This document shows positions 28,001-33,849 of a stretch of 34,074 bases of DNA, one piece after another. The translations under genes were made by a program, and so were the position numbers. Within the stretch, counting starts at the first letter, position 1. Each line of letters starts with the position of its first letter. The stretch lies in contig JAZKZX010000024.1 in NCBI GenBank assembly GCA_045612925.1, forward strand, positions 1-34,074, read 5' to 3'. The notes beneath the pieces were generated by a model. It did no database searches. It was not told the origin of the DNA and worked only from the letters and a program-made list of their open reading frames with translations. This DNA comes from UBA1189 sp045612925 (GTDB lineage: Bacteria > Bacteroidota > Bacteroidia > Bacteroidales > Bacteroidaceae).

Positions 28001-29508
28001 TTGCAGGAAACCAAACAGGAGCAAATGCCAAGTGGTCAATCACACTAAAAGACGACATGCTATCCCTACCCGAGCTCAGTACCAATGAGCAGCTCACCAT
28101 CTACTACATGATGCGCGAAGACAACGGAGAGTATGCCTATAGCAACATATCCAAGTCAAGCGATAGAGGACGCATCTCAACCTCCCTATATAGTGACGCT
28201 GAGGACTTCAACTTCTGGTTCTACTTCAAGCAAGGTAGCCAAGAGGGTAAATACCTTATATATAATTATGCCACAGGAAAGTCCGTCACAGAACAGGAAG
28301 GCAAGCTATTTATCGACAGAGATGCCGAGACTATTCCCGAATACGCCATCGCGCTCAACGAGCAGGGTACAGGCTTCATCATCTCTTCTGACGAAGGCTA
28401 CTGGCATATGACACTCGACGATGTACCCCCATTAGCCGAGATGAGCGATACCGAGAGTACCATCTGGAGACTTCAGCGCACACGCACCATCAGCCTTATT
28501 GACGAGCCGATAACGAGCCTCACCATCAACGAGACAAAGGCAACGCTCCTCGAAGGCGATAGCATCCAATTGATAGTAGAGACAGCCCCCATCTATGCCA
28601 CCGACCACTCGGTGACATGGAGCAGCAGCGATGAAAGTGTAGCTACCGTAGACTCTACCGGTAAGGTGACGGCCGTAGCTGTAGGCAAGGCTATCATCAC
28701 CGCCACGGCCAACGACAGCAGCGGACTGACAGTCACTTGCGAGATTACCGTCGAGAAGGACCAGCTCACCAGCATCACCATCAGCCAGAGCGAGGCTACA
28801 CTGCTCGAGGGCAAGACCATCACGCTCACCGTGACGACAGCGCCTGAGATTGCCACCGACCATTCGGTGACATGGAGCAGCAGTGACGAAAGTGTAGCTA
28901 CCGTCAGCAGCCGAGGAAGGGTAAAAGCCATCGCTGCAGGTAAGGCTACCATCACCGTCACGGCCAACGACGGCAGCGGGCTGACTGCTACTTGCGAGGT
29001 AACCGTCGAGAAGGACCAGCTCACCAGCATCACCATCAGCCAGAGCGAGGTCACGCTACTCGAGGGCAAGACCATCACGCTCAGCGTGACGACAGCGCCT
29101 GAGATTGCCACCGACCATTCGGTGACATGGAGCAGCAGCGACGAGAGCGTGGCTACCGTCAACAGCCGAGGAGAGGTTAGAGCCATCGCTGCAGGTAAGA
29201 CTATCATCACCGCCACGGCCAACGATGGCAGTGGGGTGACAGCCGCTTGCGAGGTCACCGTAGAGAAGGAAGACACGGGCATCTCCAACACGACCACCTC
29301 TGCCCTGTCGGTACAAAGCAGCGATGGAGCCATCATCATCAACGGGCTCGCTCATGGCGACATCGTACGCCTCTATAGCATCGTAGGCAAGCTCATCGCC
29401 ACGACGACAGCTACCGACAATACGATGACTATCGATACGGAGGTTACCGAGGGAGACATTGTCATTGTCGTGGTAGGTACCTACTGCGTAAAGATACAGA
29501 TAAAATAG
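25024..29508 (+). CDS. second M60-family zinc metallopeptidase with three Big2 repeats, T9SS cargo
   Basis: The 1494-residue product has a signal peptide (about 1-21) and an N-terminal ricin-like beta-trefoil section (about 22-150; SGYLLQNAYSGQYLSH, GMGQYLHLDGS) in place of the F5/8C domain of its neighbour. The M60 catalytic region (about 360-660) has PAHENGHVHQ, with HExxH at His491-His495, followed by TSEVTNNLFSNL. A second trefoil-like section, a beta domain, three tandem Big2 domains (1165-1419) and a T9SS-type tail ending VKIQIK follow. The order matches the upstream paralogue, so the pair arose by duplication with a change of binding module. The substrate is inferred to be a glycoprotein; specificity probably differs from the first enzyme. 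Confidence 0.88.
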   Translation: MKRKITLALATLVLAISQMFAGYTTPEVGKVYRIHNVKYEKVIGEDGIARQVTSVDAADDTDFSQLWVLKTKSSGYLLQNAYSGQYLSHCAQQSTQVYPTSDQEAVMYLTALSDTKYAIGQGMGQYLHLDGSNNIVRWWDKDTEPSQWQFEEVKVSNDEISLQQAAFQQLYTEYMDKLALMENVEEYNAQLATYFADAACTELLPAYQQMSDEALRTAMSALPTPLQDMAVKIKNQAWGHREQEFRIRNYKAYSDADYWAEKLYTKKYSRINNPTGIYGQAGDMLYIFVGNDIPEGTTLQAEVIYGSAIQGTAYDLRAGLNMIPTPKDYASIFIQYVGETSLESETLITDYPELKIHIEEGVVNGFWDIEEHDDEDWVDMMTNLATADMFQVKGERIMFHMSKHYMKLYCPNTISDAIGWWDDMTRWQQDLLGIEDVRLKKFNNLGCAISLTTGYQSATHYRTQYLDSYIGNLLPYENMMSNADNCWGPAHENGHVHQAAIQSVGTSEVTNNLFSNLTLFKLGRYTSRGNSNDDIFSGYTKHIPFILRDGATTLRLYWQLYLYFHEVKGDTTFYPRVFQAMRATPMKARDPEYYYNYVYGNEDLLIFAKACCDAAQMDLSEFFRLWGFLELTDKQHIGDYGNFYLTTRESDVEEFLAYASQYPKAPSIVFIEDRVKAEPRTDGIGGNKVHHGNAIRVGEAGDVGHYTDFKDTSVKAEGYIYEKNGTSISISGGTGAVGFKVYNKADNALLCASNRLTFNIPREHNMSDILIVAAQADGTDAPVKSIAEGGTEEQQLELLNKILSQANNYAKKSDDTGTKIGYFKPEAVIELNQLISKIEAVIQHSDQSEHTYGEWAMQLNAIVTSLHANLEARISMTPNSFYTLSVSNKSNQYLINANAGLRTMEDTSDDTPENMQWKIVAGHDEGIYYLQNRTSRNYITLVANGKRVMAESSDIKDAVAFTLVPDGPGDYFIQRADDNNIRLYNYGQNNQVFAGNQTGANAKWSITLKDDMLSLPELSTNEQLTIYYMMREDNGEYAYSNISKSSDRGRISTSLYSDAEDFNFWFYFKQGSQEGKYLIYNYATGKSVTEQEGKLFIDRDAETIPEYAIALNEQGTGFIISSDEGYWHMTLDDVPPLAEMSDTESTIWRLQRTRTISLIDEPITSLTINETKATLLEGDSIQLIVETAPIYATDHSVTWSSSDESVATVDSTGKVTAVAVGKAIITATANDSSGLTVTCEITVEKDQLTSITISQSEATLLEGKTITLTVTTAPEIATDHSVTWSSSDESVATVSSRGRVKAIAAGKATITVTANDGSGLTATCEVTVEKDQLTSITISQSEVTLLEGKTITLSVTTAPEIATDHSVTWSSSDESVATVNSRGEVRAIAAGKTIITATANDGSGVTAACEVTVEKEDTGISNTTTSALSVQSSDGAIIINGLAHGDIVRLYSIVGKLIATTTATDNTMTIDTEVTEGDIVIVVVGTYCVKIQIK
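28516..29280 (+). repeat. three tandem 255-bp Big2 repeats
   Basis: Three in-frame units of exactly 85 codons (28516-28770, 28771-29025, 29026-29280). Units 2 and 3 are almost identical at the DNA level, including the linker CTCACCAGCATCACCATCAG. Unit 1 is more diverged (TINETKATLLEGDSIQLIV). The units encode Ig-like stalks that place the catalytic domain away from the sorting domain. Confidence 0.9.
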
Positions 29509-29534
29509 AGAAATCCGCTATCTCACAGTACCCA

Positions 29535-29570
29535 TACCGTGTCGGAATCTACTCCGGCACGGTATTTTTA
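29535..29570 (+). terminator. terminator of the MG2/M60 operon
   Basis: A 12-bp stem (TACCGTGTCGGA with TCCGGCACGGTA, one U-G wobble on plus) around a 6-base loop, followed by ATTTTTA. It lies 27 bases after the stop of the second M60 gene. Confidence 0.9.
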
Positions 29571-29679
29571 TTTGCTTTTAAGGGGACAAACTATCAAAAG
29601 AGGGGGTACAATGGTTAAACCGTCAGTTTCACCCCTTCTTATTGACTATCCTTCTTCTCCTCGAAGTTTCCATCCTCAC

Positions 29680-29687
29680 TACTTTTG
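29680..29687 (+). promoter_or_regulatory. -7 element of the sigma-factor promoter
   Basis: TACTTTTG matches TAnnTTTG and lies 37 bases before the ATG at 29724. No TTG or TTTG is found 19-21 bp upstream, so the match is partial; a specialised or self-controlled promoter is possible. The rest of the 29571-29679 spacer shows no other signal. Confidence 0.4.
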
Positions 29688-29723
29688 TCGCAGTTTTTTA
29701 TTAACCTTTAAAAAAGAACGGAG

Positions 29724-30224
29724 ATGAACGACAAGTTTGAACGAGACCTCGTGGCAGTGCAAGACGAACTTTTACGCTACGCCTACAAGTTGACCATGGA
29801 TCGCGAAGAAGCCAACGACCTATTGCAGGAGACCTCCCTCAAGGCGCTCGACAATCGCGACAAGTATACCCCTGACACCAACTTCAAGGGGTGGGTATAC
29901 ACCATCATGCGCAATATCTTTATAAACAACTACCGCAAGACCGTGCGCGACCAGACATTCGTTGATCACACCGACAACCTCTTCCATCTGTCCTTGCCGC
30001 AAGATGCCGGCTTCGAGAGCACCGAGAGTGCCTATGACACCAAGGAGATACGCCGTGCGGTCAATGCCTTGCCCAAGGAGTACCGCGTGCCCTTTGCCAT
30101 GCATGTGTCGGGCTTCAAATACCGCGAGATAGCCGATAAGCTATCGCTTCCCCTCGGCACGGTCAAGAGTCGCATCTTCTTCACCCGTCAGCGACTACAG
30201 ATGCAACTGAAGGATTTCAGATGA
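29724..30224 (+). CDS. ECF-type RNA polymerase sigma factor
   Basis: The 166-residue product has the two-domain ECF layout. Sigma-2 (about residues 10-80) has the DREEANDLLQETSLKAL line and FKGWVYTIMRNIFINNYRK, which bind the -10 region and core enzyme. Sigma-4 (about 108-162) is a helix-turn-helix: LPKEYRVPFAMHVSGFKYRE, then LPLGTVKSRIFFTRQRL. GGAG directly precedes the ATG. No anti-sigma factor or sensor is adjacent: the next genes are Fe-S assembly and lipid A functions. Its regulon and signal cannot be told from here. Confidence 0.92.
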   Translation: MNDKFERDLVAVQDELLRYAYKLTMDREEANDLLQETSLKALDNRDKYTPDTNFKGWVYTIMRNIFINNYRKTVRDQTFVDHTDNLFHLSLPQDAGFESTESAYDTKEIRRAVNALPKEYRVPFAMHVSGFKYREIADKLSLPLGTVKSRIFFTRQRLQMQLKDFR

Positions 30225-30293
30225 CGAGATTGAGCATATACGCTATAGCCTCACCCTCGGCAGGCGCGAGCTTGTCGTGGGTGGGGTTGTTGC

Positions 30294-30416
30294 TGAAGAT
30301 ACACTTCGCCCTGAATCTTTAATCAGTGCGTTGCACTGCTTGAAGCACGATTTATTGCGCATTAATAGTGGGTTGCACTAATTTTAACAACTGCGTTGTT
30401 GAAGATACACTTCGCC
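30294..30416 (+). repeat. degenerate intergenic direct repeat
   Basis: The 17-base sequence TGAAGATACACTTCGCC occurs at 30294-30310 and 30400-30416. Between the copies are a GTTGCACT pair (30330-30337 and about 30372-30379) and a CAGTGC/GCACTG hairpin at 30324-30338. The stretch lies in the 257-base gap 30225-30481 and has no supportable ORF. It looks like the remains of a tandemly copied intergenic element. Confidence 0.5.
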
Positions 30417-30442
30417 TCGGGATAAAAAATAAACGCGTTTAT

Positions 30443-30473
30443 TTTGTTCTCCACTCGGCTTGTTGTATCTTTG
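30443..30473 (+). promoter_or_regulatory. promoter of the Fe-S assembly/lpxH genes
   Basis: TTTG at 30443-30446, 19 bp, then TATCTTTG at 30466-30473, a full consensus match. The predicted start near 30480 is only about two to five bases before the ATGs at 30482/30485, so the mRNA may be nearly leaderless. Confidence 0.75.
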
Positions 30474-30481
30474 TCCTCCAT

Positions 30482-30805
30482 ATGATGACAGAAGACGAGA
30501 AATTGGCGTTACAAGAACGCATTATTGAGGCACTGAGGACAGTGTATGACCCCGAGATACCGGTCAACATCTACGACCTCGGACTGATATACCGCATTGA
30601 GTTGATGGATGACGGTCGTGCCGAAGTGGACATGACGCTCACCGCCCCCAACTGCCCTGCGGCAGACTTTATCATGGAGGATGTGCGCATGCGTGTCGAA
30701 GGCATCGCGGGCATCACCTCTGCCACCATCAACCTCGTATTTGAGCCCGAGTGGGACAAGGAGATGATGAGTGAAGAGGCCAAACTGGAGTTGGGATTTT
30801 TGTAA
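30482..30805 (+). CDS. MIP18/SufT-like Fe-S assembly factor (DUF59)
   Basis: The 107-residue product is a single DUF59 domain: VYDPEIPVNIYDLGLIYRI near the N-terminus, then DMTLTAPNCPAADFIMEDV with the conserved Cys, and INLVFEPEWDKEMMSEEAK at the end. Members help insert or mature [4Fe-4S] clusters. The frame is open further upstream to 30368, but the promoter at 30443-30473 lies inside that extension, so an ATG at 30482 or 30485 is chosen. lpxH follows after 22 bases. Confidence 0.9.
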   Translation: MMTEDEKLALQERIIEALRTVYDPEIPVNIYDLGLIYRIELMDDGRAEVDMTLTAPNCPAADFIMEDVRMRVEGIAGITSATINLVFEPEWDKEMMSEEAKLELGFL

Positions 30806-30827
30806 TTTACAATCTGACAATTAATAA

Positions 30828-31592
30828 ATGGGCTTGGTATATTTCATCTCCGACGCACACCTTGGCAGCCGCGCACTCACATCGATGCGCACACGCGAGC
30901 GCCGCTTGGTCAAGTTCCTCGACAGCATCAAGCACAAGGCCTCGGCTGTGTATATGCTGGGCGACATGTTCGACTTCTGGTTCGAATACCACAATGTAGT
31001 ACCCAAGGGCTTCACCCGCTTTCTGGGCAAGGTGTCCGAGCTCACCGACATGGGCGTCGAGGTGCACTTCTTCATCGGCAACCACGACATCTGGTGCAAG
31101 CGCTACCTCACCGAGGAGTGCGGTGTCATCATGCACTACGAGCCTATGACTATCGACCTCGACGGCAAGCTCTTCTACATCGCTCATGGCGACGGATTGG
31201 GCGACCCCGACAAGAAGTTCCGCTTCCTGCGTGGTGTGTTCCACAACCCCTTCTTGCAGTGGTTATTTGCGGGCCTTCCCCCTCGCTGGGGACTCGAGTT
31301 CGGACTCGAATGGGCCAAGCACAGCCGCCTCAAGCACGAGCAGGAGGGCGCTCCGCGCTACCAGGGCGAACAGAACGAGCCGCTCATCCTCTACTCTAAA
31401 GAGTACCTGAAGCAGCACCCCGACATCAACTACTTCATCTACGGGCACCGCCACATCGAACTCGACCTGATGCTCACCCGTGATGCACGCCTGCTCATCC
31501 TTGGCGAGTGGGTAGACCTCTGCACCTATGCCGTATTCGATGGCGAGACACTACACATGGAGAACTTCATCGAAGGAGAGACAATACCCTAA
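30828..31592 (+). CDS. lpxH: UDP-2,3-diacylglucosamine diphosphatase (LpxH-like)
   Basis: LpxH hydrolyses UDP-2,3-diacylglucosamine to lipid X and UMP in lipid A synthesis. The 254-residue protein shows the calcineurin-type metallophosphatase motifs in order: FISDAHLGS (DxH), LGDMFDFWFEYH (GDxxD), FIGNHDIW (GNHD), YIAHGDGLGDPD and IYGHRHIELD (GHxH). HGDGLGDPDKKFRFLRG is typical of the LpxH branch. It lies between the Fe-S factor and an outer-membrane barrel gene, in a probable operon. Third codon positions are mostly C or G. Confidence 0.92.
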   Translation: MGLVYFISDAHLGSRALTSMRTRERRLVKFLDSIKHKASAVYMLGDMFDFWFEYHNVVPKGFTRFLGKVSELTDMGVEVHFFIGNHDIWCKRYLTEECGVIMHYEPMTIDLDGKLFYIAHGDGLGDPDKKFRFLRGVFHNPFLQWLFAGLPPRWGLEFGLEWAKHSRLKHEQEGAPRYQGEQNEPLILYSKEYLKQHPDINYFIYGHRHIELDLMLTRDARLLILGEWVDLCTYAVFDGETLHMENFIEGETIP

Positions 31593-31635
31593 TATTAACG
31601 AAAAAAAGATAACACTAACACTAAACTAAAACCCT

Positions 31636-32964
31636 ATGAAACGCATCTTTTCCACTTTGCTGCTATGTGCAGCAGCTTTCGGGCTCTTTGCCCAAGACAG
31701 CAAGCAAGAGATTGTCAAGACTGGTTGGAACTTCGGTCCTCTGCCCGTGGTGGGCTGGGATAGCGACCTCGGCTTCCAGTATGGCGCCTGTCTCGACATC
31801 TTCAACTATGGCGATGGCTCGGGCTACCCCTCGTATAACTATAAGATGAATGTTGAGGCTTCGACCTACACGGGCGGCTCGTCGCTGCTGCGCTGCTATG
31901 GCGACTTCAAGACCCTCATCCCCGACGGCAAGCTCTTCTTCGACTGCACCTACTTCAACGCCAAGAAGTTCGACTTCTACGGCTTCAACGGCTATGCATC
32001 GCCCTACAACCCCGACCTTCTGCTATCGGCCAATCCCCTGGAGATGCTGGGCGACAACACCTCGGCATTCTATTGGATGAAGCGCAATCAGTTCCGCCTC
32101 GTCACCAGCGTACAGCGCCGCATCGCAGGCAATCTGCACTGGGCTGCAGGCTTCGGCTACTACAACATACATACGGGTAGGGTCAAGCTCGACGGCTACG
32201 AGAACCAGATCACCCTCTACGACCTCTACCGCACTGTCGGACTCATCCGCGACAATGAGGCCGAGGGCGGCAATGTGCTCCAGTTCAAGGCAGGCCTTGT
32301 CTACGACACCCGCGACCACGACAGCGACCCCACCCGCGGCATCAACATCGAGGCTACCCTCGTAGGCACTCCCGACATCATCGACCGTGCAGGGTATAGC
32401 AACCTCGGCTTCACCTTCGTGGGCAGCCAGTACATCCCCGTATGGGGCGACAAGCTCACCTTTGCCTACCGCCTCGGCGTGCAGGCCAAGCTTGCCGGTG
32501 AGGTGCCCTACTACTTCATCAACAACCTCAACACCCTCTTCTTCCGCAAGGTCTATACCGAGGGGCTTGGTGGCAACGCCTCGGTGCGTGGTATCAACCG
32601 CAACGGCGTGGTGGGCAACGGCATGGCATGGCTCAACACCGAGTTCCGCTGGCGCATCGTCAACTTCCGCTTCATCAACCAGAACTTCCACATCGCCCTC
32701 AACCCCTTCTTCGATATGGGCCAGGTCATCCAGCCCTACCGCCTCGAAGAGCAGAAGGCAGCAGCCAGCTTGCTGGGTGGCAAGTACAACAACCTCAACC
32801 CCTTCTACACCGGCAACGAGGAGAAGCTACACGCCACTGCAGGCTGCGGATTGAAGATTGTGATGAACCGCAACTTTGTGATCTCTGTTGAGATGGCCCG
32901 CGCCCTCGACCAACGCGACGGACAGAAGCTGTGGAACAACATCGGTTTCAACTACCTGTTCTAA
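31636..32964 (+). CDS. BamA/TamA-like outer-membrane beta-barrel protein
   Basis: The 442-residue product has a signal peptide (MKRIFSTLLLCAAAFGLFA) and then a beta-barrel with many alternating aromatic strands and a C-terminal Phe (NNIGFNYLF), the outer-membrane insertion signature. FKAGLVYDTRDHDSDPTRGI and YTEGLGGNASVRGINRNGVVG match strands of the Omp85/surface-antigen domain, including a VRG[I/F]-type motif. There are no POTRA domains, so it is not the essential BamA; short Omp85-like barrels of this type are common in Bacteroidota and of uncertain role. It follows lpxH by 43 bases, which fits an envelope operon. Codon use is strongly C/G-ending. Confidence 0.82.
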   Translation: MKRIFSTLLLCAAAFGLFAQDSKQEIVKTGWNFGPLPVVGWDSDLGFQYGACLDIFNYGDGSGYPSYNYKMNVEASTYTGGSSLLRCYGDFKTLIPDGKLFFDCTYFNAKKFDFYGFNGYASPYNPDLLLSANPLEMLGDNTSAFYWMKRNQFRLVTSVQRRIAGNLHWAAGFGYYNIHTGRVKLDGYENQITLYDLYRTVGLIRDNEAEGGNVLQFKAGLVYDTRDHDSDPTRGINIEATLVGTPDIIDRAGYSNLGFTFVGSQYIPVWGDKLTFAYRLGVQAKLAGEVPYYFINNLNTLFFRKVYTEGLGGNASVRGINRNGVVGNGMAWLNTEFRWRIVNFRFINQNFHIALNPFFDMGQVIQPYRLEEQKAAASLLGGKYNNLNPFYTGNEEKLHATAGCGLKIVMNRNFVISVEMARALDQRDGQKLWNNIGFNYLF

Positions 32965-32977
32965 AATAGAGTAACAC

Positions 32978-33331
32978 TTGCGCCACCTATACATCATTCT
33001 CGGCACTTTCAGTTTAGTAATGGGCATCATCGGCATATTCCTCCCGGTGTTGCCCACTACTCCTTTATTGCTTCTCACCGCCTTCTGCTACTACCGCGGC
33101 TCACACCGTATGTATGCTTGGCTCATGAGCCACCCCTATCTGGGAGTGCACATCAAGCGTTTTCGCGAGCACCGCATCATCCCCCGCAAAGCAAAAGCAT
33201 ATATCCTCACCATGCTATGGGCCTCGCTCCTCTTCTGTGCCTATATCCTCCCGCCCCTCTGGCTCAAATCGCTGATGATGGCCATCGCCATCGGAGTCAC
33301 CTGGCATATCCTCTCCTATCGGTCTGAGTGA
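32978..33331 (+). CDS. DUF454 (YbaN-family) inner-membrane protein
   Basis: The 117-residue product carries the DUF454 signature GIIGIFLPVLPTTPLLLLTAFCYYRGS near residues 16-42 (quoted in part), followed by WLMSHPYLGVHIKRFREHRI and two more hydrophobic helices. The start is TTG: an in-frame stop sits at 32972-32974, and the first ATG (33020) would remove half of the first membrane helix. It follows the barrel gene by 13 bases. The function of the family is not established. Confidence 0.85.
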   Translation: MRHLYIILGTFSLVMGIIGIFLPVLPTTPLLLLTAFCYYRGSHRMYAWLMSHPYLGVHIKRFREHRIIPRKAKAYILTMLWASLLFCAYILPPLWLKSLMMAIAIGVTWHILSYRSE

Positions 33332-33408
33332 CTCGCTCCCCCATTGCTCATCCCCCACGACTCATTGCTTCTACTCCTCTATACTACCTTGCTACCCTCA
33401 TGACATGG

Positions 33409-33416
33409 CAAAGGTA
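33409..33416 (-). promoter_or_regulatory. orphan leftward -7 element
   Basis: TACCTTTG on the minus strand (CAAAGGTA on plus), with no TTTG at the usual -33 distance and no leftward gene in front of it. Just upstream on that strand lies a tandem TGCAAAGTTC motif (plus 33446-33465). It may be the remains of a lost gene or an antisense start. Confidence 0.3.
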
Positions 33417-33625
33417 CGACATTCTTTTTTGGCATTCCGACTTACTGCAAAGTTCTGCAAAGTTCTTTTTGCAAAACCCTATATGTCAAGATATTACGAT
33501 TTTCAGCATATTCGGGGCGCTGCCGCGCAGAAGAGCCTCAAAAACGGCATCCCAGAGCCTGTACTATTTTTCTTATCGCCTATTTAGGCTGGCGCATTGA
33601 CTGAAATCCCGTGCGTAACTCACTG

Positions 33626-33777
33626 CCGACGCGAAAGGAGCGTCGGTTAACTTACAGTTTTCCTCCTTCGCACCTCGGCATAGATTAAGCAAACTTATCT
33701 CTGCTCTCGGCTTGGCGTCGGTTGCGACGCCGATGCGGGATGAGCATCGGTCTGCGACGAAGGAAACTTTAGTTGAC
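33626..33777 (+). ncRNA. candidate structured RNA or palindromic element
   Basis: The 33332-33849 spacer has no supportable gene. In it, a hairpin at 33626-33646 (CCGACGC/GCGTCGG) abuts a long imperfect stem. That stem joins 33646-33670 to 33758-33777, with about 18 pairs including GTTAACT/AGTTGAC and TTCG/CGAA. Inside it are three hairpins: 33678-33704 (GCATAGATTAAG/CTTATCTCTGC), 33714-33731 (GGCGTCG/CGACGCC) and 33730-33750 (CCGATGC/GCATCGG). The wobble in the long stem is U-G only on the plus strand, and a plus-strand terminator follows at 33784. No consensus promoter was found ahead of it. A decayed transposon-like palindrome is the main alternative. Confidence 0.4.
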
Positions 33778-33783
33778 AATTGA

Positions 33784-33821
33784 CATCGCACCTGCCCTCT
33801 ATAGGCGGGTGCGGTGTTTTT
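33784..33821 (+). terminator. intrinsic terminator closing the structured spacer
   Basis: A 13-bp stem (CATCGCACCTGCC with GGCGGGTGCGGTG, two U-G wobbles that pair only on the plus strand), 7-base loop, then five T residues. It lies 452 bases beyond the last rightward gene. Confidence 0.85.
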
Positions 33822-33849
33822 CTTATCCGACTCTATGCAGAGCAGTCCC

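Noticed and set aside
28516..29280. CRISPR-like or VNTR interpretation of the regular 255-bp spacing
   Set aside because: The units are in frame, encode Ig-like domains, and have no short-repeat/spacer pattern.
28593..29342. 249-residue minus-strand ORF with internal repeats
   Set aside because: Its repeats are just the complement of the Big2 units; the plus-strand frame has known domains and a signal peptide.
32023..32691. 222-residue minus-strand ORF and a 155-residue Ser/Thr-rich plus-strand ORF (32387-32854)
   Set aside because: Both are shadows in a GC3-rich gene, where stop codons are rare in other frames; the product compositions are not protein-like.
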